Source: Flavobacterium zhairuonense (GTDB lineage: Bacteria; Bacteroidota; Bacteroidia; Flavobacteriales; Flavobacteriaceae). Taken from it: a stretch of 64,000 nt of DNA. Under the pieces are notes generated by a model. It was not told the origin of the DNA, did not search any database, and was given only the letters and a program-made list of their open reading frames with translations. This document shows, in pieces, positions 47,461 through 55,224 of the stretch (its first letter is position 1; every line of letters starts with the position of its first letter). The stretch lies in contig NZ_SJSY01000067.1 of assembly GCF_004352915.1 (NCBI RefSeq), positions 62,001 through 126,000 on the forward strand, read 5' to 3'. Made by a program: the position numbers and the translations under genes.

Positions 47461-48315
47461 ATGAAACTAATACGATTTGGTGAAGCTGGAAAAGAAAAAC
47501 CAGGTGTTTTGATAGATGAAAAAAGATTTGATGTATCCTCACTAGTAACAGATTATAATGAAGCTTTTTTTGAGGAAGATGGATTAGAAAAATTAAAAAA
47601 GGCTTTAGAGAGCAATCCTGTCTTGCCAGAAGTTGATGCTTCGGTTCGTTTGGGTTCTCCGGTTGCACGACCTTCAAAAATAATTTGTATTGGATTGAAT
47701 TATGTGGATCATTGCCTTGAAACGAATGCTCCAATTCCGACTGAACCAATTATTTTCTTTAAATCAAGCACCTCTTTATGCGGACCAAATGACAATTTGA
47801 TTATTCCGAAAAACAGCGAAAAAACGGACTGGGAAATTGAATTGGCTTTTGTAGTTGGCAAAAAAGCAAGTTATGTAGAAGAAGCCGATGCTTTAGATTA
47901 TGTTGCAGGTTATGCGCTGCTGAATGATTACAGCGAAAGAGCTTTTCAGATAGAACGCGGTGGACAATGGGCTAAAGGAAAAGGATGCGATACTTTTGCG
48001 CCTCTTGGACCATTCTTGGCAACTCAAGATGAAATAGAAGACGTTAACAACATTCCAATGTGGTTGACAGTAAACGGAAAAACATTCCAAAACAGTAATA
48101 CTTCTAATTTGGTATTTAAAATTCCGTTTTTAGTGCATTATCTAAGTCAATTTATGACATTGCTTCCTGGCGATATTATCAGTACAGGAACGCCTCCAGG
48201 TGTTGGTTTAGGAATTAAACCAGATCCTATTTATATTAAAGCTGGGGATGTTATTGAATTAGGAATGGACGGTTTAGGCAGCAGTAAACAAATTGCTGTA
48301 GCTTATACAAAATAG
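47461..48315 (+). CDS. FAH-family hydrolase, probable 2,4-diketo-3-deoxy-L-fuconate hydrolase
   Basis: Cytoplasmic fumarylacetoacetate-hydrolase-family enzyme of 284 residues. The family's catalytic and metal sites are visible: GLNYVDHCLE, then DWEIELAFVVG with two acidic ligands, then LLNDYSERAFQ with a third, and STGTPPGVGLG near the end. It would split 2,4-diketo-3-deoxy-L-fuconate into pyruvate and lactate, the last step of the oxidative L-fucose route. It closes the fucP cluster and is followed by a hairpin. Other FAH-family members cleave related diketo acids; assignment here depends on the complete set of neighbouring pathway genes. Confidence 0.91.
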   Translation: MKLIRFGEAGKEKPGVLIDEKRFDVSSLVTDYNEAFFEEDGLEKLKKALESNPVLPEVDASVRLGSPVARPSKIICIGLNYVDHCLETNAPIPTEPIIFFKSSTSLCGPNDNLIIPKNSEKTDWEIELAFVVGKKASYVEEADALDYVAGYALLNDYSERAFQIERGGQWAKGKGCDTFAPLGPFLATQDEIEDVNNIPMWLTVNGKTFQNSNTSNLVFKIPFLVHYLSQFMTLLPGDIISTGTPPGVGLGIKPDPIYIKAGDVIELGMDGLGSSKQIAVAYTK

Positions 48316-48348
48316 ATTAGCTTAATCTTTTGGTTTGATTAATAAAAG

Positions 48349-48383
48349 ACACATAGAAACATAATTTTTAAGTTTCTATGTGT
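48349..48383. repeat. Hairpin sharing its arm with the 4931-5065 element
   Basis: ACACATAGAAAC (48349-48360) and GTTTCTATGTGT (48372-48383) are exact inverse complements around an 11-nt loop. The same 12-mer is inside the arms of the element at 4931-5065. It follows the FAH-type gene and could act as its terminator, although it lacks a long T run. Confidence 0.65.
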
Positions 48384-48472
48384 TTACAAAATTTATATTG
48401 ATTTGAGCTAAAAATGTTATCGTGCACACTTCAGCGTTTTTAGCTTTTAATACTAATTAATAAAATTTAAAC

Positions 48473-50104
48473 ATGGTAAAATCATTTCTTTTTTCGCTTC
48501 TTTTCTGCAGTGCTATGTCGTTTGCTCAAGAAGTAAATGTCATTCCGCAACCTGTAAAATTGGTCAAACATGTTGGAAGTTTTGCGATTAATTCAAAAAC
48601 GAATTTGGTTGTTGCAAATCCAGAAGATAAAGCGACAGCAGCTTTCCTTAATAAATATTTGACCGATTATTATGGTTTTGCTTTGCCGATATCAAAAAAT
48701 GCTAGTAAAAATTCAATTAAGTTAATTAGTAAAAAAAATATCAATGGACTTAAAGGCGAAGGATATGCTTTAAAATCGGATAAAAACGGTGTTGTAATAA
48801 CTGGAAACTCGGCTATCGGTACTTTTTATGGAATGCAGACGCTTATCCAGTTGTTGCCTACTGAAAAAAGCGATAATCTTGTTATTGCTGCTGTTGACGT
48901 TAACGATGAGCCTCGTTTTGTTTACAGAGGCGCGATGTTGGATGTTGGGCGTCATTTCTTTCCGGTTTCATTTGTGAAAAAATACATTGATTATTTGGCT
49001 TTGCATAAACTGAATTATTTTCATTGGCATTTGACTGAAGATCAAGGTTGGAGAATCGAAATCAAAAAATACCCAAAACTTACAGAAATCGGTTCAAAAA
49101 GAAACGGAAGCATCATTGGAAGATATCCAGGTACAGGAAGCGACAATACTGTAGAGCAAGGATTTTATACGCAGGAAGAAGTAAAAGAAATTGTGAAATA
49201 TGCTTCAGACCGATTTATTACAGTAATTCCAGAAATCGAAATGCCGGGACATGGAAGTGCAGCTATCGCAGCTTATCCGGAATTGAGCTGTTTTCCAAAC
49301 GAGAAAACAAATCTTCCTGATAATATGATTTCTGACTTGAGCAAAAAAGAAATGGCAAACGGCAGAAATAAAATTGTTCAGGAAACGTGGGGAGTTCATG
49401 CCGATATTTTTGTTCCAACTGAAAATACTTTTAAATTTTTAGAAGATGTTATTGATGAGGTAGTAACTTTATTTCCGTCAAAATATATTCACATTGGAGG
49501 CGATGAAGCACCTAAAGATGCATGGAAAAAAAGCGAATTTTGTCAGCAATTGATAAAAGAGAAAAATTTAAAAGATGAGCATGGTTTGCAAAGTTATTTC
49601 ATTCAGCGCATGGAGAAATACATCAATAAAAAAGGAAGAACGCTCATTGGTTGGGATGAAATTTTAGAAGGAGGACTGGCACCCAACGCAGTTGTTATGA
49701 GTTGGAGAGGTGAAGAGGGCGGAATTGCGGCAGCTAAAGAAAACCATCAAGTTATCATGACGCCGGGAAGCCATGTTTATTTGGATCATTCTCAAACTAA
49801 AAATGATAAAGAAGTTACTATCGGTGGATTTTTGCCATTGGAAAAAGTCTATAGCTACGAACCGATTCCAAAAGAATTGAATGAACAGCAAGCAAAATAC
49901 GTTTTAGGTGCTCAAGGAAACGTTTGGACAGAATATATGGCAAATCCAGCCAAAGTTGAATATATGATATTTCCGCGTTTGAGCGCTTTAAGCGAAGTGT
50001 TGTGGTCTCCAAAAGAAAACAAAGATTGGACTCAATTTCAAACAAAAATTGAAATTATGAAAAAACGTTATACGATTTGGGGAGCAAATTATTTCAAAGA
50101 GTAA
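48473..50104 (+). CDS. GH20 beta-N-acetylhexosaminidase, compact form
   Basis: Exported exo-beta-N-acetylhexosaminidase of 543 residues. The signal peptide ends at MSFAQ. GH20b (about 20-140) and the catalytic barrel (about 150-510) follow, with D344-E345 in HIGGDEAPK. It lacks the two C-terminal accessory domains found in the GH20 at 2588-4909 but is otherwise similar (DVGRHFFPV / DLSRHFFDK, LTEDQGWRIEIKKYP). Family and reaction (release of terminal GlcNAc or GalNAc) are secure. It is a single-gene unit, bounded by a hairpin before and a terminator after, and is the last glycosidase of the island. Confidence 0.94.
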   Translation: MVKSFLFSLLFCSAMSFAQEVNVIPQPVKLVKHVGSFAINSKTNLVVANPEDKATAAFLNKYLTDYYGFALPISKNASKNSIKLISKKNINGLKGEGYALKSDKNGVVITGNSAIGTFYGMQTLIQLLPTEKSDNLVIAAVDVNDEPRFVYRGAMLDVGRHFFPVSFVKKYIDYLALHKLNYFHWHLTEDQGWRIEIKKYPKLTEIGSKRNGSIIGRYPGTGSDNTVEQGFYTQEEVKEIVKYASDRFITVIPEIEMPGHGSAAIAAYPELSCFPNEKTNLPDNMISDLSKKEMANGRNKIVQETWGVHADIFVPTENTFKFLEDVIDEVVTLFPSKYIHIGGDEAPKDAWKKSEFCQQLIKEKNLKDEHGLQSYFIQRMEKYINKKGRTLIGWDEILEGGLAPNAVVMSWRGEEGGIAAAKENHQVIMTPGSHVYLDHSQTKNDKEVTIGGFLPLEKVYSYEPIPKELNEQQAKYVLGAQGNVWTEYMANPAKVEYMIFPRLSALSEVLWSPKENKDWTQFQTKIEIMKKRYTIWGANYFKE

Positions 50105-50113
50105 TCAGAATAA

Positions 50114-50148
50114 AAAAAAGACAGTTCAAAGTGAGCTGTCTTTTTTTT
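50114..50148 (+). terminator. Rho-independent terminator after GH20
   Basis: GACAGTTCA (50120-50128) and TGAGCTGTC (50132-50140) pair with one G-U wobble, flanked by A8 and T8 tracts. Confidence 0.85.
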
Positions 50149-50230
50149 ATCTTATTTGAAAAGCGCAATTGCATAAAATTTAAACTTTAATCTAGCAGAA
50201 AAGCTTTAAAAAAGACAATTTAGCGTTTAG

Positions 50231-51292
50231 TTATTTCCTCTTTATTGTATAAAATTCAGAATTGTTTATTCCATAGCCCAAATCATTCTCAGGGAAAGAA
50301 GTTAATCCCAAATAGATTGAATTATTTAATTCTGATTTTGTCCAAGAATCTCCGCTATTAGAAGTTTCGAAGCTTTGACTTCCTTGGAAGGTTGGGAAAT
50401 CTCCACCTTTATAAGCTGAAACGGTTTCGATATTAAAACCCTCCGACTCGCTATTGAAATGTAAGGTGCCAAATGATGAAAAAGGAAACTTTACAATTTG
50501 CCAATTTAGCCCACCATCAGTCGTTTTATATATTTCTGTTACACCATCCATAAATCCAATTGTTTTATTGTAGAAGTATAAATTTCGTATAAAATTAGAA
50601 GCTGATACAGGTGTATTTATTGTTTGCCAATTGTTGCCATAATCTATGCTTTTATAGATTTTCTGATTTTCACCTCCTATAAATACAACATTGTCAATGC
50701 AGTAAAATTTATCATACACTGGCTTGATCGCTAGATTTATAAATTCCCAACTATCACCACCGTTTTCAGTTTTAGCAATATGATAATTTCTAGAATTAGG
50801 AAGATCAGGAGTATATATCAATGCTAAACCTTTGTTTTCATTGAAAAAATGTAATGATCTTATTTCAATATAATCTGCAAAAAGTTTTTTTATCCAAGTC
50901 TTGCCACCATCAGTAGTTTTTAAGAATACACTTCCTTTATCGCAATCTTTGCCAAGACAATTAGTCATTGCTTGTCCAGAAATAAATCCTACGTTTGAAT
51001 TTATAAAATGTACCGATGATAAATGTAAGTCTGTTCCTGAGTCTTGTTTTTCCCAATTTACGCCTGAATTGTTGGTTTTGTAAATAGTGCCATTGAAACC
51101 AACTACAAATCCAATTTGAGGATTTATAAAAAACAAATCACGAGGATTTATATCAAAACCAAGCGGTGTTTTAGTGATCTCCCAGTTCTTTAGAATTGAA
51201 GTGTTCTTAATTTCATTATTTTCCGAGCTATTATCACAACTTGTAAATGCGAAAAATGAAATTATCAAAAAAATGATATAATGTTTGTTCAT
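50231..51292 (-). CDS. Ycf48/BNR-like beta-propeller lipoprotein
   Basis: Lipoprotein of 353 residues. The ATG at 51292 starts a lipoprotein signal (MNKHYIIFLIISFFAFTSC), so the earlier in-frame ATG at 51310 is rejected. The mature protein consists of BNR/Ycf48-type propeller repeats (IYKTNNSGVNWEKQ, FLKTTDGGKTWIKK, IAKTENGGDSWEF, IYKSIDYGNNWQT, IYKTTDGGLNWQI), each ending in an aromatic blade turn. Such proteins are common and functionally unassigned in Bacteroidota. Transcribed leftward, it marks the end of the glycan island and has no evident link to it. Confidence 0.85.
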   Translation of the reverse strand: MNKHYIIFLIISFFAFTSCDNSSENNEIKNTSILKNWEITKTPLGFDINPRDLFFINPQIGFVVGFNGTIYKTNNSGVNWEKQDSGTDLHLSSVHFINSNVGFISGQAMTNCLGKDCDKGSVFLKTTDGGKTWIKKLFADYIEIRSLHFFNENKGLALIYTPDLPNSRNYHIAKTENGGDSWEFINLAIKPVYDKFYCIDNVVFIGGENQKIYKSIDYGNNWQTINTPVSASNFIRNLYFYNKTIGFMDGVTEIYKTTDGGLNWQIVKFPFSSFGTLHFNSESEGFNIETVSAYKGGDFPTFQGSQSFETSNSGDSWTKSELNNSIYLGLTSFPENDLGYGINNSEFYTIKRK

Positions 51293-51590
51293 AGTTCTTT
51301 TTTTTAACAAAATGGTTATTGTTAATAAGATGGTAATTATGTTTTTTGGTTGCGTCTGAATTGAATGTTTTTTTTAAAAATACATAAAAAATAATATTAA
51401 TCTGTCTTTTTTAAGTGAGATGTGTATGGTATTGATCATGTATTTTGGTAAAAAGGCTTTGCTTTTTATAACAAAGAAGGAATTGAAATGTGTTTGCTGT
51501 GAGACTTATGAATTCGATATAATTCTCATTGATTTTTTAGAATAAAGTATGTAAACAACAGAAAATGAGAATGATGATTTAGTGCAAAAA
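51293..51590. other. Spacer between the Ycf48-like gene and the tRNA terminator
   Basis: About 300 bp of A+T-rich sequence with no gene, repeat or clear promoter motif. It presumably contains the promoter of the leftward Ycf48-like gene. Confidence 0.5.
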
Positions 51591-51619
51591 AAAACACCAC
51601 TTTTAAAAAGTGGTGTTTT
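51591..51619 (-). terminator. Terminator of tRNA-Met
   Basis: AAAACACCACTTTT and AAAAGTGGTGTTTT make a perfect stem 9 bp past the 3' end of the tRNA, with a T run on the minus strand. Confidence 0.85.
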
Positions 51620-51627
51620 GCCTTTTG

Positions 51628-51701
51628 TAGCGAGGACGGGAGTTGAACCCGTGACCTCAGGGTTATGAATCCTGCGCTCTAACCAACTGAGCTACCTCGC
51701 C
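51628..51701 (-). tRNA. tRNA-Met (CAT), elongator type
   Basis: The 74-nt cloverleaf on the minus strand has acceptor GGCGAGG/CCTCGCT (a G-U at the end), D stem GCTC/GAGC, anticodon loop TTCATAA, T stem ACGGG/CCCGT with loop TTCAACT, and discriminator A. Anticodon CAT with a normal paired acceptor end indicates elongator Met. The anticodon stem (CAGGA/CCCTG) has an A-C mismatch next to the loop. CCA is not encoded. Confidence 0.94.
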
Positions 51702-51737
51702 TGGACTGCTAGTAGGAGTAATTCCTGATTGCGGGTG

Positions 51738-51767
51738 CAAAGATAGAAATAATATTAAAGCATACAA
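51738..51767 (-). promoter_or_regulatory. Consensus promoter of tRNA-Met
   Basis: On the minus strand TTG (51765-51767), exactly 19 bp, then TATCTTTG (51738-51745) matches the Bacteroidota housekeeping promoter. Transcription would start about 30 nt before the tRNA. Confidence 0.75.
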
Positions 51768-51854
51768 GTATAAAATGAAGAAAAAAAAATATTTTTAAAA
51801 ACGCATTGTTTTTGGACATATATTCTTATATTTCGAAAAAATTAAACGCAGCAC

Positions 51855-52247
51855 ATGGATTCAAAAATACGTTACGAAATCGAGTTCCCGATCAATTCTT
51901 CGCCGCAATTATTGTATCAATATATATCAACGCCATCAGGTTTGTCAGAGTGGTTTGCAGACAATGTAAATTCAAGAGGTGAATTTTTTACTTTTATTTG
52001 GAATGACTCACAGGAAAAGGCGCGTTTAGCATCTAAAAAAACTGGAGAAAAAGTGAAATTTAAATGGGTTGATGAAAGCAGTAAGGATACTGAATACTTT
52101 TTTGAACTGCATATTTTGGTTGATGAATTGACTAAAGATGTGTCGTTAATGGTAGTTGATTTTGCTGATAAAGAAGAAGTAGGCGAAGCTAAACAACTGT
52201 GGGAGAATCAAATCTCAGACCTAAAACATCTTATAGGATCTGTTTAG
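51855..52247 (+). CDS. START-like domain protein (AHSA1/SRPBCC type)
   Basis: Small cytoplasmic protein of 130 residues with the SRPBCC/START-like fold: an N-terminal beta strand with IEFPINSSPQLLYQYISTPSGLSEWF, beta strands rich in aromatic residues, and a long C-terminal helix (KEEVGEAKQLWENQISDLKHL). Proteins of this shape bind hydrophobic ligands or assist other proteins. This type is widespread and uncharacterised in Bacteroidota. A partial promoter (TTG-N18-TATATTTC) precedes it near 51,810-51,840. A terminator hairpin lies 28 bp past the stop. No specific function can be given. Confidence 0.8.
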   Translation: MDSKIRYEIEFPINSSPQLLYQYISTPSGLSEWFADNVNSRGEFFTFIWNDSQEKARLASKKTGEKVKFKWVDESSKDTEYFFELHILVDELTKDVSLMVVDFADKEEVGEAKQLWENQISDLKHLIGSV

Positions 52248-52267
52248 TATAAAACTATTTTATCCCT

Positions 52268-52275
52268 TATATTTG
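52268..52275 (+). promoter_or_regulatory. -7 element of the aminotransferase gene
   Basis: TATATTTG matches the Bacteroidota -7 consensus exactly; the -33 region only has TTTA at the right distance. The start point would fall inside the hairpin at 52276-52294, about 20 nt before the ATG. Confidence 0.5.
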
Positions 52276-52301
52276 CCCTGAACAAAATTCAGGGTTTTTT
52301 T
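52276..52301 (+). terminator. Terminator of the START-like gene, abutting the next ATG
   Basis: CCCTGAA and TTCAGGG pair around CAAAA and run into seven T that touch the ATG at 52302. Terminator and downstream promoter therefore overlap. Confidence 0.75.
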
Positions 52302-53138
52302 ATGATCAATTTTAACGGAAACATAGCGCAGGAAGAAAATATACTAACTCAAAATCGTGCTTTTTTATATGGAGACGGCGTTTTTGAAACAGTAAAGATT
52401 TTAAACAATAAAATTTTATTTCTGGAAGATCATTATTTTCGATTAATGGCTTCAATGCGTGTGGTTAGGATGGAGATTCCTATGGATTTTACGATGGAAT
52501 ATTTTGAAGAGCAAGTTTTGAAATTAGTGCAACAAAAAAATATTTCCGCTTCAGCAAGAGCACGAATTACTGTTTTTAGAAACGATGGCGGATTGTATTT
52601 GCCTCAAACTAATAATGTTTCGTACTTAATTAACGCGACATCACTTGAAAACAGCTCTTACGTTTTAAATACAAGTGCATACGAGGTTGATTTGTATAAA
52701 GATTTCTTTGTGGCCAAACAATTATTATCGTCGATTAAAACGACTAATAAGATGGTAAATGTTACGGGAAGCATTTTTGCGCACGAAAATGGCCTTGCAA
52801 ACTGTTTGCTGATAAATGATGCTAAAAATGTGATTGAAGGCTTACAAGGCAACTTATTTATGCTTACAGGCAAGAAATTAGTGACGCCTCCTGTTTCTGA
52901 AGGTTGTTTGAATGGTATTATGCGCAAACAGATTTTAGCTTTGGCCAAAAAAGTTGAAGGCATAGAAGTGTCTGAAGAAATAATTTCACCGTTTGATCTT
53001 CAAAAAGCGGATGAATTATTCTTGACAAATGTAATCACGGGCATACAGCCGATTACTAAGTATCGAAAAAAAGAGTTTACAAGCAGTCTGGCTCATTTAT
53101 TAGTACAGAAGCTAAATGAATCCATATCTGAAAATTAA
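52302..53138 (+). CDS. Class IV PLP-dependent aminotransferase (ADC lyase / branched-chain type)
   Basis: Fold-type IV PLP enzyme of 278 residues. The N-terminal motif NRAFLYGDGVFET and the central arginine region SARARITVFRNDGG are typical. The predicted PLP lysine is K150 in TTNKMVNVTGS. EGLQGNLFMLTGKKLVTPP and the C-terminal ADELFLTNVITGIQPI follow the class IV pattern. Members include aminodeoxychorismate lyase (PabC), branched-chain and D-amino-acid aminotransferases; length and position suggest PabC-like lyase, but the motifs do not decide. Its stop overlaps the stop of the convergent yqgE gene by 3 bp. Confidence 0.88.
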   Translation: MINFNGNIAQEENILTQNRAFLYGDGVFETVKILNNKILFLEDHYFRLMASMRVVRMEIPMDFTMEYFEEQVLKLVQQKNISASARARITVFRNDGGLYLPQTNNVSYLINATSLENSSYVLNTSAYEVDLYKDFFVAKQLLSSIKTTNKMVNVTGSIFAHENGLANCLLINDAKNVIEGLQGNLFMLTGKKLVTPPVSEGCLNGIMRKQILALAKKVEGIEVSEEIISPFDLQKADELFLTNVITGIQPITKYRKKEFTSSLAHLLVQKLNESISEN

Positions 53139-53695
53139 TTCAGATACGGATTTTCAGGTGCATTTGACCAAATAAGATAATCACCTCCCAGCTCAATTAT
53201 TTGTTCTTTCCAAAAATGAGTGGTGGATTTCCCGATAATTTTGTTCTTGTAATTATTATCGGCGATGATCCAGGAGTTTCCCTGCATTTCATTTTCAAGC
53301 TGATTTTCATCCCAGCCAGTATAACCTAAGAAAAAGCGAATGTTATTTTTGCTAATAGATCCGTCGTTTATTAAGTCTTTCGTGGATTCAAAATCACCAC
53401 CCCAATAAATTCCATTAGAAATCTCGACACTATTCGGGATCAGTTCAGGAATATTGTGAATGAAATATAGATTGTCCTGCTCTACAGGGCCTCCATTGTA
53501 TATTTTAAAGTTGGCATCAATCTCAGGTATCAGGTCATTAATAGTGTATTTCAAGGGTTTATTAATGATGAATCCTATTGATCCTTCTTTGTTATGGTCT
53601 GCTAATAAAATTACCGATCTGTTAAAAGATAAATCTCCAATTATTGAAGGCTCGGCAATAAGCAGGTGTCCTTTTTTTAATTTTTCTGAAATCAT
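53135..53695 (-). CDS. YqgE/AlgH family protein
   Basis: DUF179 protein of 186 residues. The ATG at 53695 gives the family's regular N-terminus (MISEKLKKGHLLIAEPSI, then SFNRSVILLADHNKEGSIGFIINKP); an upstream ATG at 53779 would add 28 residues lacking similarity. YNGGPVEQDNLYFIH and FLGYTGWDENQLENEM are signature segments. The biochemical role of the family is unknown. It converges on the class IV aminotransferase with overlapping stops and lies downstream of the HU gene on the same strand, but a terminator separates the two. Confidence 0.92.
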   Translation of the reverse strand: MISEKLKKGHLLIAEPSIIGDLSFNRSVILLADHNKEGSIGFIINKPLKYTINDLIPEIDANFKIYNGGPVEQDNLYFIHNIPELIPNSVEISNGIYWGGDFESTKDLINDGSISKNNIRFFLGYTGWDENQLENEMQGNSWIIADNNYKNKIIGKSTTHFWKEQIIELGGDYLIWSNAPENPYLN

Positions 53696-53764
53696 ACGGC
53701 TACAATTTTTATTAAATTTAATCATAAAAAAATTAAAATCCCAAATAAAATCGTTAAACCGCAC

Positions 53765-53792
53765 AAAAAAACCCTCCATGAGGAGGGTTTTG
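53765..53792 (-). terminator. Terminator of the HU gene
   Basis: AACCCTCC and GGAGGGTT form a perfect stem with a 4-nt loop, followed on the minus strand by a T run. It lies about 35 bp after the HU stop. Confidence 0.85.
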
Positions 53793-53823
53793 ATTATATT
53801 ATAAGTTTAGAGAACTTTCTTAC

Positions 53824-54096
53824 TTAGTTCACTGCACCTTCTAATTCAGCACCAGCTTTGAATTTTACTACATTTTTAGCAGCAATTTTGATAGTTTTTC
53901 CTGTTTGAGGATTTCTACCATCTCTTGCAGCTCTAGATGATACTGACCAAGATCCAAAACCTACTAAAGAAATTCTTCCACCTTTTTTCAAAGTAGCACC
54001 TACATTTCCTAAAAATGACTCTAAAGCTAATTTTGCCGCAGCTTTTGTGATTCCTGCATCAGCAGCGATAGCATCGATTAATTCTGATTTGTTCAT
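53824..54096 (-). CDS. hup: HU-family DNA-binding protein
   Basis: Nucleoid protein of 90 residues, full length for the family. The N-terminal helices (MNKSELIDAIAADAGITKAA) and the DNA-binding arm motif ARDGRNPQTGKTIKI are canonical, with GFGSW before it. It is transcribed alone from a consensus promoter (54141-54170) and ends in its own terminator, as expected for an abundant protein. Whether it forms homodimers or is one of several HU/IHF paralogues cannot be told from this window. Confidence 0.96.
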   Translation of the reverse strand: MNKSELIDAIAADAGITKAAAKLALESFLGNVGATLKKGGRISLVGFGSWSVSSRAARDGRNPQTGKTIKIAAKNVVKFKAGAELEGAVN

Positions 54097-54140
54097 AATA
54101 ATTAGTTATTAATTGTTGGTTAAAAAAAATTGTTAATACA

Positions 54141-54170
54141 CAAATTTAGTAGGAAATCCGTTGCGTGCAA
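54141..54170 (-). promoter_or_regulatory. Consensus promoter of the HU gene
   Basis: On the minus strand TTG (54168-54170), exactly 19 bp, then TAAATTTG (54141-54148), a full consensus match. The leader is about 35-40 nt. Confidence 0.75.
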
Positions 54171-54276
54171 GTGTTTTCTTTAATTTTAGCAATAATTGTT
54201 AATAACTTGCTTTTTTTGTTCATAAAGCAGGTTGTTCATCGATCAAAATCAGGTAGAAACCCCTGTTTTACTGAGT

Positions 54277-55224
54277 TTAATACATCTTTGCATCATCAGA
54301 AAAAGTGATGCCGTTTAAGATTTCTACTGCTTGCATTCTCTTTTTTCCTGGAAATTGCAAGCTTAAAAGTTGAATAAAGCCATCTTTAACTGCAATTTTG
54401 ATTTCTTTTTTGCTGCTAACCAGTTTTCCAGATTCGTACGAATGCGCTTCTGCTATAAGTTTCGCTTCGTATATTTTAATGTTTAATTCTTCATTTTTGT
54501 CTTTCAGAAAACACCAAGCTGAAGGATATGGACTTAAACCGCGAATCAAATCATTGATTTCTTGACCTGATTTTGTCCAATCGATTTTGCAATTTTCTTT
54601 GTTTAGTTTATAGGCGGTTTTGATCTCGTCGTTATCTTCTTGAATTGTAGTGGTTACTTTTCCCGATTCAATAACTTTTAAAGTGTCGATTACAGTTGTG
54701 CTGCCAAGATTCATTAATCTGTCGTGAAGTTGTCCGGCATTTTCGGTCGGTTCAATTGCAATTTCCGAATTTAAGATCATCGCGCCCGTATCGATTTTGT
54801 CATCAATAAAGAATGTCGTAACGCCCGTTTTGGTTTCGCCATTAATAATGGCCCAGTTAATTGGTGCCGCACCACGGTAATTTGGCAATAAAGAAGCATG
54901 CAGATTAAAAGTTCCTAAACTTGGCATTTCCCAAACTACTTTTGGCAACATTCTAAAGGCAACTACAATTTGAAGATTTGCATTTAAAGCTTTTAATTCG
55001 GATAAAAAACTTTCATCTTTTAAATTGGTTGGCTGTAATAAAGTAAGATTGTTTTCAAGCGCATACTCTTTTACAGCCGAATATTTAATTTTTTGTCCAC
55101 GTCCTGCTGGTTTGTCTGCCGCAGTAATAACGCCAACAACTTCGTAATTGTTTTTGATAATGGTGTCCAAAATGCCGACGGCAAACTCTGGAGTTCCCAT
55201 AAATATAATTCGTAATTTTTCCAT
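54277..55224 (-). CDS. fmt: Methionyl-tRNA formyltransferase
   Basis: Formylates initiator Met-tRNA using 10-formyl-THF. The 315-residue protein begins with RIIFMGTPEFAV and contains the catalytic region NLHASLLPNYRGAAPINWAI (the conserved Asn, His and SLLPxYRG signature) and FIDDKIDTG. The C-terminal OB-like domain follows (GLSPYPSAWCFL). Length and motifs are standard. The start codon overlaps the recQ stop by 1 bp, so the pair is cotranscribed and probably coupled. Confidence 0.97.
   Translation of the reverse strand: MEKLRIIFMGTPEFAVGILDTIIKNNYEVVGVITAADKPAGRGQKIKYSAVKEYALENNLTLLQPTNLKDESFLSELKALNANLQIVVAFRMLPKVVWEMPSLGTFNLHASLLPNYRGAAPINWAIINGETKTGVTTFFIDDKIDTGAMILNSEIAIEPTENAGQLHDRLMNLGSTTVIDTLKVIESGKVTTTIQEDNDEIKTAYKLNKENCKIDWTKSGQEINDLIRGLSPYPSAWCFLKDKNEELNIKIYEAKLIAEAHSYESGKLVSSKKEIKIAVKDGFIQLLSLQFPGKKRMQAVEILNGITFSDDAKMY

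Noticed and set aside
18176-48315. Classical FucI-FucK-FucA fucose pathway
   Set aside because: No isomerase, kinase or aldolase gene is present; the enzymes here fit the oxidative route.
48349-48383. Hairpin as a certain rho-independent terminator
   Set aside because: The stem is good but there is no T run of useful length; listed as a repeat instead.
51628-51701. tRNA-Met as an attachment site for the island
   Set aside because: The tRNA 3' end faces the island, but no integrase gene and no repeated tRNA 3' segment was seen within the window.
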